A stretch of DNA of 64,000 nt, from the NCBI RefSeq assembly GCF_003014695.1, contig NZ_PYAS01000005.1:432779-496778 (forward strand), in the 5' to 3' direction. The stretch is from Dyadobacter jiangsuensis. GTDB taxonomy: Bacteria > Bacteroidota > Bacteroidia > Cytophagales > Spirosomataceae. The notes below the pieces were generated by a model. That model searched no databases, was not told the origin of the DNA, and saw only the letters and a program-made list of their open reading frames with translations. Position numbers and translations under genes: made by a program. This document shows, in pieces, positions 46,659 to 55,622 of the stretch; the stretch's first letter is position 1; every line of letters begins with the position of its first letter.

Positions 46659-49600
46659 ATGAAGATATTTCGCTTTGCTATACTGCTTTACCTGCTGACT
46701 TTTATCGGAAAACACGCAACTGCACAAGGGGTCAAACTGTCGGATGATCCTGCACAGTTTATGCCGCAGTTACGGAAGATCATGGACGGCAGCCGGAATC
46801 CGCAATTCATCCGCTCGACGGCCCAGCTGGATAGCGTCTGGGTATCGGGCATTAATGCGCAACAGCAGGCGAAATTCATTGCGATTGTCAAAACGCAGGT
46901 GGCGAAAGGACAAAAAGGAGGGCCACTACTGGCCTTGCTCATCAGAAATACCCAGGCATTGGCCAAAAAATCGCCGGATAAGCTCGATGGCTTCCTCGAT
47001 GTAGCGGCCAATGCCGGAGAAAAATATGATGCGAAAACCTTCCAAAAGGTATTGCAAACCAGCCTGCCGATTACCGAAAGCAACAAATTATACGCCAGCA
47101 ATTATAATACGCTCTATTTGCTGGGAGGAAATTTCAAATACAGATTCGATACCAAAGCGGACACGACCGTAGCCAAGGAAACACAGGCAGCCAACGACGG
47201 CTGGGATACGCCCGTAGATTCCAACTACGTAATTGCTCCCTCAAAATCTGCTTCGCTCCCGATTATCGCAGGGCCGTTAATGGATCTTGAAAACGCCACT
47301 TTTGCAATGGTCGCCGGGGGAGATTCTGTTGTTTTCGGGCCGGCAAATGGCAGTGTTTCGCTGCGCGATGGGGTGTTTGTTGGTAAAAACGGCAAGTTTA
47401 CCTGGCAAACAGCTGGTGATTCGAGCATCTACGCAGACCTTGACGCTTATTCATTCAATATCAACCACCCCAAACTGGTCGCCGAAAACAGTACCCTGCA
47501 TTCGGACAACTACCTGGCTGCGCCGGTGAAAGGAACGGTGGAATACCGGGGCGTGAAACGCATCAAGGGCCAGCCCGCACAGTACCCGCGCTTCGTTTCG
47601 AATGATATTGATGCTAAACTAAAAGAAGTCCGCAAGAATATCGATTACAAAGGCGGCTATTCGCTCATTGGTCTGGACCGGTACAGCTCCGCTTTGAACG
47701 ACAAATACTCCACCATTAATGTCAAGTACCAGGAGAAAGCCGCTTTCACAGCGCGCAGCAAGCGATTTGCGTTGAAAGACTCCGTTTTTACAGCCAATTG
47801 GGCCCAGTATTCAATGCCGCTCGGCGGGGATTCTCTGATACACCCGGGTGTTACATTTAAATACAATGACGACGAAGGGCTCGTAAGGCTCGGTCGGATG
47901 GACAAAACCGACTACGGCCCGCTGCCCTACCGCGATTCTTACCACAAAATGAATATCTGGTCGCAGGCTATGCGCTGGCGCTTCCCAACAGATAAAGTGG
48001 AGTTTTTGCGGATTAATGGTAAAACAGAGGTACCCGTTCGCCTCGAATCCTTCGATTATTTCAAAAAAGAGCGTTTCAGGGAGATTAATAAGGAGTTTGG
48101 CTTCCAGCCGCTGATTATGGCTGCGAGTTATGCACAGACGACAAAAAAAACGTCTTTCCTTCCGGAAGAATTAGCTACCAAATTCAAGCAAAACCCGACG
48201 ATCATCCGTAATGCATTGCAGAGGCTTACGCTCGACGACTATTTCATTTACAATAAAGCAACCGATGAGTACGCATTGAGCAAAAAGGGCGTGATGTATG
48301 TCCTCGCGAACCTGGATAAGGCCGATTATGACAATTTCCAGGTGAGCGGCCAGTTTGCAGCCAACGACGAGACGGCTAATGCAACGATTTACCTGCCCGA
48401 TACCATGCTCACCGTGCTCGGTGTTTCCCGGTTTATCGTCAGCGATTCGTTGAAAATATATGCGGTTCCATCCGATAAGAAGGTGATCATCGGCAAAAAC
48501 CGCAATTTCACGCTGAATGGGCAGATGGTTGCATCCAACTACCAGTTCCGCGGCCAGAATATCAAATTCGATTACAACCAGTTTTTCGTGAATGTGGCAC
48601 CGTCCGATTCGATCACCTTTACGCCTCGCGAAAAGTTTGCCAAAGGACAGAAAGGCGAAGTCGGCGGGCACGTGAAGTATGAAAAAGGTGGTACGTTCTA
48701 CCTCAGCGATCCAAAAAACAAGTCGGGGATCCAGAAAGGCATCAAGAAATCGCCCAGGCTGGTCGTGCCCGACGGTATGATCGTCTATTTCGACCAGCCC
48801 GAACGAGGGACCGTGCTTTACCCGCGGGAGGTGTTTTTCAAAATTCCCAAGATCGATATGGATGGCCTCGACCAGCGCGACGTCATTTTTGAGGGTACAT
48901 TTAATTCCAACGGCATTATCCCGCCTATTCAGACCATTTTGAAGAGCATGCCGGATAACTCGCTCGGTTTCGACTACAAACCACCGGTTACGGACGTGAA
49001 ACTGTACGAAGGCAAAGCATTGGCGAAGTTTACGGATACATTGACAATGGACAATACCGGCTTGCATTCCAAAGCGGTGTTGAAATACCTGTCGGCCTCG
49101 ATGAATGCCAAGAATGTCCTCCTTACATCCGATTCGCTCATGGCGACCGGCGATCTGGCGAGCATTAAGGAAGCCACAATTGGTAAGGGCTATTTCCCGG
49201 CCGTAGCGTTGAAAGATTATGCATTGAAATGGTACCCGAATGCGGATAGCATGTTTATCAGCACTACGGGCAAATCCTTCGCATTCCACCAGGGTACTAC
49301 CAATCTGGAAGGTAGTTTATTGCTGCGTTCGACGGGTTTGTATGGAAATGGCAAATTGAAACGGGCCGATTCCGAGCTCACTTCACCCGATATCAAATTC
49401 AACAAGGACGGATTTCTGGCTAACAAATCGGCATTTGCGATCAACAGCGGGGATGTGAAATCTACCAAAAAGCTGCTGACTGGAAACAATGTCAATATTG
49501 ATTTTAACTTCAAAACCGGCATTGCCAACTTCGTGACCGACGAATCGGGTTTTGGAAATGACTCTTCGGGAATGCAAATCCCGACAGCTTCCTACCAGAC

Positions 49601-51341
49601 GCTTATCGGAAGCGCCAAATGGGATATGACCAAGAAGACGATCCTGATGAAAGGTTTAGGAGAAACCTCTTCCTACACCTCCACGGATCCCGATCAGGAA
49701 GGTCTGACTTTTAACGGCTCCGAGGCGATTTATGACATTGAAAAAGTGACTTTGAACATCCGGGGCGTACCTTTTATTCAAACGGCTGACGTGAAAATCA
49801 TCCCAGACCGCGGGATGGTGGCCGTAGATAGCAAAGGCAAGATCGTTCCGCTGAAAAAGGCACGGATTGAGATCGATACGCTGAATGTTTCGCACCACCT
49901 GCGTGACGCCGACATCCGCATTGATTCCCGCAATCATTTCGAAGGCTCGGCCACTTACCAGTACATTACGGCGCGGAAGGATACATTCAATATCAAAATG
50001 CAGAACTTCGAGCTCGTGGAAGTAGGCGCGGGCGAAGAAGGGAAGCGCAAACCGAAGGATAAGGCAGCCACTCCGGGCGTTAAGTATTATACCACCGCAC
50101 GCGCAGACATTAAAGAAGCCGAAAATCTATTCCTTTCGCCCCGCATTCAATACAAAGGAGCGATTAACCTCGTTGCCTATGAGCCTTCGCTGAAACTGGA
50201 TGGTTTTGTAAAACCGGTGATCAAGTTCCGGAAAGACTTCCAGAGTTCCTGGATCGTGTACCAGGATTCTCCGGGCGAATCGGTTTCCATTAAAATTAAT
50301 AAAGACCTTAAAAACGAGCACGAGATTCCGCTATCGGTCGGGCTGCATTATAATGAAGCGAAAGGTATGTATATGAGCTTCCTCTCGCCGAAGGATTCGG
50401 ATGGCGACGAGGATATTTACCAGGCGCAAGGGAACCTGAGCTATGATGAGGATAAAAAGGCATTCCGCGTGAACCCGCCGCCAGGTGCCGATGGCCTTAT
50501 CGACGAAGGCAGCGCATTAAGCTTTGACGATAAAACCGGCCTCGCTTCTTTCGCAGGGCCATTCAAGCTTATGCAAGCCAACTGGCTGCAAACGGTCGGC
50601 AGCGCCGAAGTGCAGGTAGACAGCTCCAAATTCCGTTTCAATACGATGTTGCTCTTCAATGCACCTGCTCTCACACCTATCGCACCTACGCTGGCTGCCA
50701 AGATTGTTGAAACGAATTTGGCAGAGTCCAATAGTACAGCTGCCGACGACGATCCCGACCAGCTAAACCGCAAACTGTCCGCATTAATCGGCCCGAAAGG
50801 CGTAGATGCTTACATGAAATTGACGGCCGGGGGCTATAAACCGATTTTCGAAGCTTCGCCGCTGCTGGATATGCCGATGGTACTTTCGAATGTGAACTTA
50901 CACTGGTCGCCCGTGCATAACGCGTATTACTCGCAGGGGCCTATCGGCGTGTCGCATTTCGGACGTAACAATATCAATGCGCAAATGACCGGTGTGCTTG
51001 AACTCCGCCGCGGCGTGGAAGGCGATGAGTTTAGCTTGTACCTCGAAGCGTCACCGGACGTTTGGTACTATTTTGATCTGAAAGCAGGTGAGCTCGGTGT
51101 CGTTTCTTCGATGCTGGATTTCAATGACGAGATCGTCGCAAAGTCTAAAAACGTGAAATCCAAGGACATGACGCTGGTGAGTATTGGAACTGAAGAGAAG
51201 GATATGTTTGTTAACCGCTTCGACGATTTCTACCAGCCTGCCCTTAAGAAAGCGAAGCTCGTGAAAACTGCGAAGAAGAAGGCAGCACCATCCCAAGCCG
51301 AAGAAAAGAAGAAAAAAGCGGAACCGACAGAAGGATTCTAA
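46659..51341 (+). CDS. Very large exported protein of unknown function
   Basis: 1560 residues and the largest gene in the window. A signal peptide ends near ATAQ (residues 20-23). I recognise no named domain. Repeated short beta-strand patterns with alternating hydrophobics run through the length (for example LKIYAVPSDKKVIIGKNRNF, then NGQMVASNYQFRGQNIKFDY, and later FNIKMQNFELVEVGAGEEG), with no membrane span or barrel-type terminal aromatic. The C-terminus is lysine-rich (KKAKLVKTAKKKAAPSQAEE). It may be a long beta-sheet or solenoid scaffold in the periplasm. It follows prmA by 38 bp. Confidence 0.9.
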   Translation: MKIFRFAILLYLLTFIGKHATAQGVKLSDDPAQFMPQLRKIMDGSRNPQFIRSTAQLDSVWVSGINAQQQAKFIAIVKTQVAKGQKGGPLLALLIRNTQALAKKSPDKLDGFLDVAANAGEKYDAKTFQKVLQTSLPITESNKLYASNYNTLYLLGGNFKYRFDTKADTTVAKETQAANDGWDTPVDSNYVIAPSKSASLPIIAGPLMDLENATFAMVAGGDSVVFGPANGSVSLRDGVFVGKNGKFTWQTAGDSSIYADLDAYSFNINHPKLVAENSTLHSDNYLAAPVKGTVEYRGVKRIKGQPAQYPRFVSNDIDAKLKEVRKNIDYKGGYSLIGLDRYSSALNDKYSTINVKYQEKAAFTARSKRFALKDSVFTANWAQYSMPLGGDSLIHPGVTFKYNDDEGLVRLGRMDKTDYGPLPYRDSYHKMNIWSQAMRWRFPTDKVEFLRINGKTEVPVRLESFDYFKKERFREINKEFGFQPLIMAASYAQTTKKTSFLPEELATKFKQNPTIIRNALQRLTLDDYFIYNKATDEYALSKKGVMYVLANLDKADYDNFQVSGQFAANDETANATIYLPDTMLTVLGVSRFIVSDSLKIYAVPSDKKVIIGKNRNFTLNGQMVASNYQFRGQNIKFDYNQFFVNVAPSDSITFTPREKFAKGQKGEVGGHVKYEKGGTFYLSDPKNKSGIQKGIKKSPRLVVPDGMIVYFDQPERGTVLYPREVFFKIPKIDMDGLDQRDVIFEGTFNSNGIIPPIQTILKSMPDNSLGFDYKPPVTDVKLYEGKALAKFTDTLTMDNTGLHSKAVLKYLSASMNAKNVLLTSDSLMATGDLASIKEATIGKGYFPAVALKDYALKWYPNADSMFISTTGKSFAFHQGTTNLEGSLLLRSTGLYGNGKLKRADSELTSPDIKFNKDGFLANKSAFAINSGDVKSTKKLLTGNNVNIDFNFKTGIANFVTDESGFGNDSSGMQIPTASYQTLIGSAKWDMTKKTILMKGLGETSSYTSTDPDQEGLTFNGSEAIYDIEKVTLNIRGVPFIQTADVKIIPDRGMVAVDSKGKIVPLKKARIEIDTLNVSHHLRDADIRIDSRNHFEGSATYQYITARKDTFNIKMQNFELVEVGAGEEGKRKPKDKAATPGVKYYTTARADIKEAENLFLSPRIQYKGAINLVAYEPSLKLDGFVKPVIKFRKDFQSSWIVYQDSPGESVSIKINKDLKNEHEIPLSVGLHYNEAKGMYMSFLSPKDSDGDEDIYQAQGNLSYDEDKKAFRVNPPPGADGLIDEGSALSFDDKTGLASFAGPFKLMQANWLQTVGSAEVQVDSSKFRFNTMLLFNAPALTPIAPTLAAKIVETNLAESNSTAADDDPDQLNRKLSALIGPKGVDAYMKLTAGGYKPIFEASPLLDMPMVLSNVNLHWSPVHNAYYSQGPIGVSHFGRNNINAQMTGVLELRRGVEGDEFSLYLEASPDVWYYFDLKAGELGVVSSMLDFNDEIVAKSKNVKSKDMTLVSIGTEEKDMFVNRFDDFYQPALKKAKLVKTAKKKAAPSQAEEKKKKAEPTEGF

Positions 51342-51421
51342 GGTCATTAGCAGCATTTACAATAGTTTCTGCTAATTTTTGAAAAATTTTATACTGAAAT
51401 GTAGTTTTACACCACATTCGC

Positions 51422-51451
51422 TTGTAAAATCCTCCAACTATCGTATTTTTG
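51422..51451 (+). promoter_or_regulatory. Promoter of plsY
   Basis: TTG (51422-51424), a 19-bp spacer, then TATTTTTG (51444-51451): a complete match to the Bacteroidota housekeeping promoter TTG-N19-TAnnTTTG, 44 bp before the plsY ATG. Confidence 0.8.
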
Positions 51452-51495
51452 AGAAAAACTTTTTGTAATTTAAATTTATCTTTGAATAGTACAAA

Positions 51496-52146
51496 ATGAG
51501 TGTTGCCTTATTAATAGTTGCGATTGTTGCTGCTTATTTGCTGGGTTCCATCCCAAGTTCAGTCTGGTACGGCATTGGGTATTTCGGAATAGATGTCAGG
51601 AAACACGGCAGCGGTAACGCGGGTGCCACCAACACGTTTCGGGTATTAGGCAAACGCGCTGGGACAGTTGTAATGCTCATCGACGTACTGAAAGGCTGGA
51701 CGGCCACGTGCCTCGCTTCCATGCTTTTCTATATGAACGAAATCGGCGAAACCGAGCTCCTGATGTACAAGATCATCTTCGGGATCATCGCCATCATCGG
51801 CCACATCTTCCCTATTTTCGTGAATTTCAAAGGCGGCAAGGGCATTGCCACGCTGCTCGGAATGGTACTCGCCATTCACCCCGAGCTCGCGTCCGTCTGC
51901 ATCACCATATTTATTCTGACACTAATAGCATCTCAGTACGTATCGCTGAGCTCGATCCTCGCGACGCTGGCGTTCCCGGTACTTTCCTGGACAGGCGCCT
52001 TCGGGCATCCCGAGCCGTTGCTGGTCGTTTTCGGGTTTGTAATGTTTGTCTTGGTCGTTTTTACACACCAGAAAAACATTGTCCGCCTGCTCAACGGCAA
52101 CGAAAACCGCGTGAATATTTTCGCGAAATCGAAAGCGCGGAGCTGA
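51496..52146 (+). CDS. plsY: Glycerol-3-phosphate acyltransferase PlsY
   Basis: 216 residues with about five membrane spans. Signature loops are present: SIPSSVWYG, HGSGNAGATNTFRVLGKRAG (motif 2, phosphate-binding) and FKGGKGIATLLG. PlsY transfers acyl groups from acyl-phosphate to glycerol-3-phosphate, the first step of phospholipid synthesis. Its own promoter and terminator make it a single-gene unit. Confidence 0.96.
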   Translation: MSVALLIVAIVAAYLLGSIPSSVWYGIGYFGIDVRKHGSGNAGATNTFRVLGKRAGTVVMLIDVLKGWTATCLASMLFYMNEIGETELLMYKIIFGIIAIIGHIFPIFVNFKGGKGIATLLGMVLAIHPELASVCITIFILTLIASQYVSLSSILATLAFPVLSWTGAFGHPEPLLVVFGFVMFVLVVFTHQKNIVRLLNGNENRVNIFAKSKARS

Positions 52147-52174
52147 TATTCTTAATCTAACCCTTGTTAATCCC

Positions 52175-52209
52175 AACCCCTGAGGCACAACCTTAGGGGT
52201 TATTTTTTT
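52175..52209 (+). terminator. Terminator of plsY
   Basis: Arms AACCCCTGAGG (52175-52185) and CCTTAGGGGTT (52191-52201), one wobble pair, followed by ATTTTTTTAA. Confidence 0.9.
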
Positions 52210-52251
52210 AACTTGACCGCCGATTCAGTAAAGACTAAAAACAACCAATCA

Positions 52252-53613
52252 ATGCAAGAATATATTGAAAAGAACCGCGACCGGTTTCTGAACGAATTGC
52301 TCGATCTGCTCCGCATTCCGTCGGTAAGTGCCGATTCGAAGTTCAAACCCGACATGCTCAAAGCGGCGGAATATGTGCGCGATCGGATCGCCGAAGCCGG
52401 TGCCGACCGCGCGGAAATCTTCGAAACAGAAGGCCATCCGGTAGTTTACGGCGAAAAAATCATCGACCCTGCATTACCGACCGTGCTCGTTTACGGGCAC
52501 TACGATGTGCAGCCAGCAGATCCCTACGAACTCTGGAACTCGCCCCCATTCGAGCCGGTGATCAAGAACGACCGCATTTACGCACGCGGAGCTTGCGACG
52601 ACAAAGGGCAGTTTTATATGCATATCAAAGCGCTTGAAATCATGCTTGCTACGGGTACGCTCGCGTGCAATGTGAAGGTAATGATCGAGGGGGAAGAAGA
52701 AATCGGGTCGTCGAACCTGGGGACATTTATCCGAAAATACAAGGAAATGCTGCAATGCGATACGATCCTTATTTCCGACACGAGCATCATCGCTAACGAT
52801 GTTCCCTCGATTGAAACCGGTCTGCGCGGACTGACCTATGTAGAAGTGGAAGTGGTAGGGGCCAATCGTGACCTGCATTCAGGTGTATACGGCGGTGGCG
52901 TAGCGAATCCGGTCAACGTCCTTTGCGAAATGATCGCTTCACTGAAAGATGAGAACGGCCACATTACCATTCCGGGCTTTTATGACAAAGTGCAGGAGCT
53001 AAGCGCCTCCGAGCGCGCAGCGCTGAACGCAGCTCCGTTTGATCTGGAAGAATACAAAAGAGACCTCGATATCGACGACGTCACGGGCGAAAGGGGCTAC
53101 ACGACTATCGAAAGGACCTCCGTACGCCCCACCCTGGACGTAAACGGTATTTGGGGAGGCTATATTGGCGAAGGCGCTAAGACCGTCCTGCCATCGAAAG
53201 CGCACGCCAAAATCTCGATGCGTCTCGTACCCCACCAGAACGACGACGAGATTTGTGAAATCTTCACGAAGCATTTCGAATCGATCGCTCCGGCATCTGT
53301 GAAAGTGAAAGTGGTACCGCATCATGGCGGCCTGCCTTACGTCACACCGACGGATTCGGTTGAGTACCGCGCAGCCGAACTGGCCATGGAAGAATCATTT
53401 GGCAAGAAACCCATCCCTACGCGCGGCGGCGGCAGCATTCCGATTGTAGCGCTGTTTGAACAGGAATTGGGCTGCAAGAGTATTTTGATGGGCTTCGGGC
53501 TGGATATCGACGCATTGCATTCGCCGAATGAGAGCTACGGGTTGTTCAACTATTACAAAGGCATTGAGACCATTCCGCTTTTCTTCAAACATTATGCGAC
53601 ATTGAAGAAGTAA
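52252..53613 (+). CDS. M20 family dipeptidase
   Basis: 453 residues from the ATG at 52252 (MQEYIEKNRDRFLNELLDLLRIPSVSAD); a TTG at 52213 would add residues that overlap the plsY terminator. Zinc-peptidase features: VYGHYDVQPADPYELW (first His/Asp), GACDDKGQFYMHIKA, MIEGEEEIGSSNL (catalytic Glu), and the distal GFGLDIDALHSPNESYG with the last zinc histidine. A dimerisation lid domain lies at about 185-330. It cleaves dipeptides or N-acyl amino acids in the cytoplasm; specificity is not deducible. Confidence 0.93.
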   Translation: MQEYIEKNRDRFLNELLDLLRIPSVSADSKFKPDMLKAAEYVRDRIAEAGADRAEIFETEGHPVVYGEKIIDPALPTVLVYGHYDVQPADPYELWNSPPFEPVIKNDRIYARGACDDKGQFYMHIKALEIMLATGTLACNVKVMIEGEEEIGSSNLGTFIRKYKEMLQCDTILISDTSIIANDVPSIETGLRGLTYVEVEVVGANRDLHSGVYGGGVANPVNVLCEMIASLKDENGHITIPGFYDKVQELSASERAALNAAPFDLEEYKRDLDIDDVTGERGYTTIERTSVRPTLDVNGIWGGYIGEGAKTVLPSKAHAKISMRLVPHQNDDEICEIFTKHFESIAPASVKVKVVPHHGGLPYVTPTDSVEYRAAELAMEESFGKKPIPTRGGGSIPIVALFEQELGCKSILMGFGLDIDALHSPNESYGLFNYYKGIETIPLFFKHYATLKK

Positions 53614-53614
53614 C

Positions 53615-53656
53615 AAAGGAAAGAGGTGACAGCAATGTCACCTCTTTCCTTTTAAC
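53615..53656. terminator. Bidirectional terminator
   Basis: Perfect 17-bp stem (arms 53615-53631 and 53636-53652) with a GCAA tetraloop, between the M20 gene and the convergent TPR gene; the stem starts right after the M20 stop and its right arm touches the TPR stop codon. Confidence 0.93.
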
Positions 53657-54878
53657 GCCGTCTCCTCTGCTCCCGCTTCATCTTTTTTAAATTCGCGATC
53701 GCCGCCTTTGCTTCTTTATCCTGGCTGGATTTTTTATCGGCCCGGTCATCGGCGAGTTTGTAGTAGCGTAATGCCTCGTCGTAATCTTTTTTATGCTCTG
53801 CGATTTTGCCCAAGCCCAGTAATGAGGAAACATAATACCCGGCATTCATCGAGTTGGTTTGCGTTGAATAATCAATCGCCTTCTTGTAGTATTCGCCCGC
53901 TACGTCGTAGTCGTGGCGGTAATTCATATTGTAATAAGCCAGTACATAAGCAGCATTCCGACCGCTAACACCTTCATAACCCGGCATTCCCTGGTTGATT
54001 TTTGTAATAATATTCTGCGCAGCCTGCTCCGCTTCGGCCATTTTGCCGGTAACAAATGCCGTCCGGCAGAAATACCGCTCGAAATAGGGATTGTTCGGAA
54101 ATGTCTGCCACATGTATTTGGCCATTTCGTACGCCTTGCTGTACTCGTTTTCCATGCTGTAAATCTGCAAGAGGAAATACCGGGCCTCTACGCGCGTGTA
54201 GAATGCATTGTTACCCACCTTTTCCAGTTGCTGCTCGCCGAGTTTCTTATTGCCTTTCGGGAAAAGCGCGAGGATCGGTTTCAGTATCGGGTATTCCTTG
54301 GGCACCCATTCGGCATAGTAGTTATACAGGCCGTCACCAAAGAGCAACTCCGGCGAAAGGTCACCATTACCCTTGCATTGTTCGAAATATTTCAATGATT
54401 TTTTCCCTGCAAATGCTGCTTTTGCCCAACTTTCGCGCTCGGCATAAAGCCTGCCTTTGAATGCGTAAGCGGCTGCGAGAAAGAATGCAGGTTCGATTTT
54501 ATTTTCCTGATCATCGTACAACTCCTCCGCCAGCGTAATGGTAGAATCCATCTGCGCGAGGAAGGTTTTGTCGTAAGCTTCGTTCTCTGTGTTCGGTACA
54601 ATTTTCCACCATTCGGCCAGGCCCATCAAAAAATGGGGCATGGGGTGTTTGGGGTAGCGGTATTTGAGCCACCGGAACTCCGCATCCGCTTCATAGAACT
54701 GGTAATTGTACAATTTATTGATCGCCTCGGTCGATTCGATCTGTACCCCGGGATTTTGGAGAACCATCGCATACTTCTTGTCCAGCTCGGCCGAAGAATA
54801 TAATTGCGCGGTCGCAATGTGGCTTGTAATTACAGTTAAGCAGCAGAATATGATTATGTTAACAACTGATCTTCTCAT
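53652..54878 (-). CDS. Exported tetratricopeptide-repeat protein
   Basis: 408 residues. The signal peptide (VVNIIIFCCLTVITSHIATAQ) indicates export. TPR-like helix pairs run through the protein, clear at the C-terminus (AYVLAYYNMNYRHDYDVAGEYYKKAIDYS and KIAEHKKDYDEALRYYKLADDRADKK). The region EAINKLYNYQFYEADAEFRWLKYRYPKHPMPHFLMGLAEWWK near the N-terminus is typical of a family of conserved Bacteroidota proteins. Inferred role: protein-protein scaffold in the periplasm. The gene lies divergent from hpt. Confidence 0.88.
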   Translation of the reverse strand: MRRSVVNIIIFCCLTVITSHIATAQLYSSAELDKKYAMVLQNPGVQIESTEAINKLYNYQFYEADAEFRWLKYRYPKHPMPHFLMGLAEWWKIVPNTENEAYDKTFLAQMDSTITLAEELYDDQENKIEPAFFLAAAYAFKGRLYAERESWAKAAFAGKKSLKYFEQCKGNGDLSPELLFGDGLYNYYAEWVPKEYPILKPILALFPKGNKKLGEQQLEKVGNNAFYTRVEARYFLLQIYSMENEYSKAYEMAKYMWQTFPNNPYFERYFCRTAFVTGKMAEAEQAAQNIITKINQGMPGYEGVSGRNAAYVLAYYNMNYRHDYDVAGEYYKKAIDYSTQTNSMNAGYYVSSLLGLGKIAEHKKDYDEALRYYKLADDRADKKSSQDKEAKAAIANLKKMKREQRRRR

Positions 54879-55055
54879 AGCAGGGGTAAATCTGTTCTAT
54901 TAACGCCCGGTTCAGATTTTGCGTTTATCAGCGGCCCGGTTTTTAAAAAAAGAGTTAATATTGATCCTCAGAGTATTTGACACCATTCAACGGCCGACAA
55001 CCCGGCGGAACAACAGTCCGCCCAGCCATTGGAACTTGATTCGCACTTCAAAATT

Positions 55056-55583
55056 ATGATTAACATTCTGGATAAAACATTTGTCCCCTTTATTTCGCGC
55101 GAAACGATCGAAAAACGTATTACTGAATTAGCAGTCGGCATTAATGCTGATTACGCGGATTCTTGCCCGGTGTTCATCATCGTGCTGAACGGCGCGTTTT
55201 TGTTCGCAAGTGAGCTGGTCAAGAATATTTCGCTGGCCTGCGAGATTAACTTCATACGACTTTCTTCGTATTCCCAAACCTCCTCCACTGGCTCGGTGCG
55301 TGAGATCATCGGGATGGACGCCAGCATTGCAGGGCGCGATGTGATTATCATTGAAGATATTGTAGATACAGGGCTTACGATGTCGCAACTGATCACAAAA
55401 GTGAAGGCAATGTCGCCCAAATCCGTCGAAATTGCTACTTTGCTGCACAAGCCGGAAGCATTGAAAACGCCGGTTGATATGCGTTATGTGGGCTTCGAAA
55501 TCGAAAATAAATTTGTGGTCGGCTACGGCCTCGACTATGACGGAATCGGGCGTAACCTCGACGCGATCTACGTTCTCGCCTGA
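55056..55583 (+). CDS. hpt: Hypoxanthine phosphoribosyltransferase
   Basis: 175 residues from the ATG at 55056; a TTG at 55029 would add nine unconserved residues. The PRPP-binding loop is VIIIEDIVDTGLTMSQL, with CPVFIIVLNGAFLFASELVKNI and FEIENKFVVGYGLDYDGIGRNL as the purine-binding end. The enzyme salvages hypoxanthine and guanine. The MBL-fold gene starts 39 bp later on the same strand, possibly co-transcribed. Confidence 0.95.
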   Translation: MINILDKTFVPFISRETIEKRITELAVGINADYADSCPVFIIVLNGAFLFASELVKNISLACEINFIRLSSYSQTSSTGSVREIIGMDASIAGRDVIIIEDIVDTGLTMSQLITKVKAMSPKSVEIATLLHKPEALKTPVDMRYVGFEIENKFVVGYGLDYDGIGRNLDAIYVLA

Positions 55584-55622
55584 CCCCTCTTTTTTCAACA
55601 ACGTTCTAAATTCCCAACCTTT

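Noticed and set aside
48171..49289. A 372-residue minus-strand frame
   Set aside because: Antisense shadow inside the 1560-residue gene; residue composition lacks domain-like patterns.
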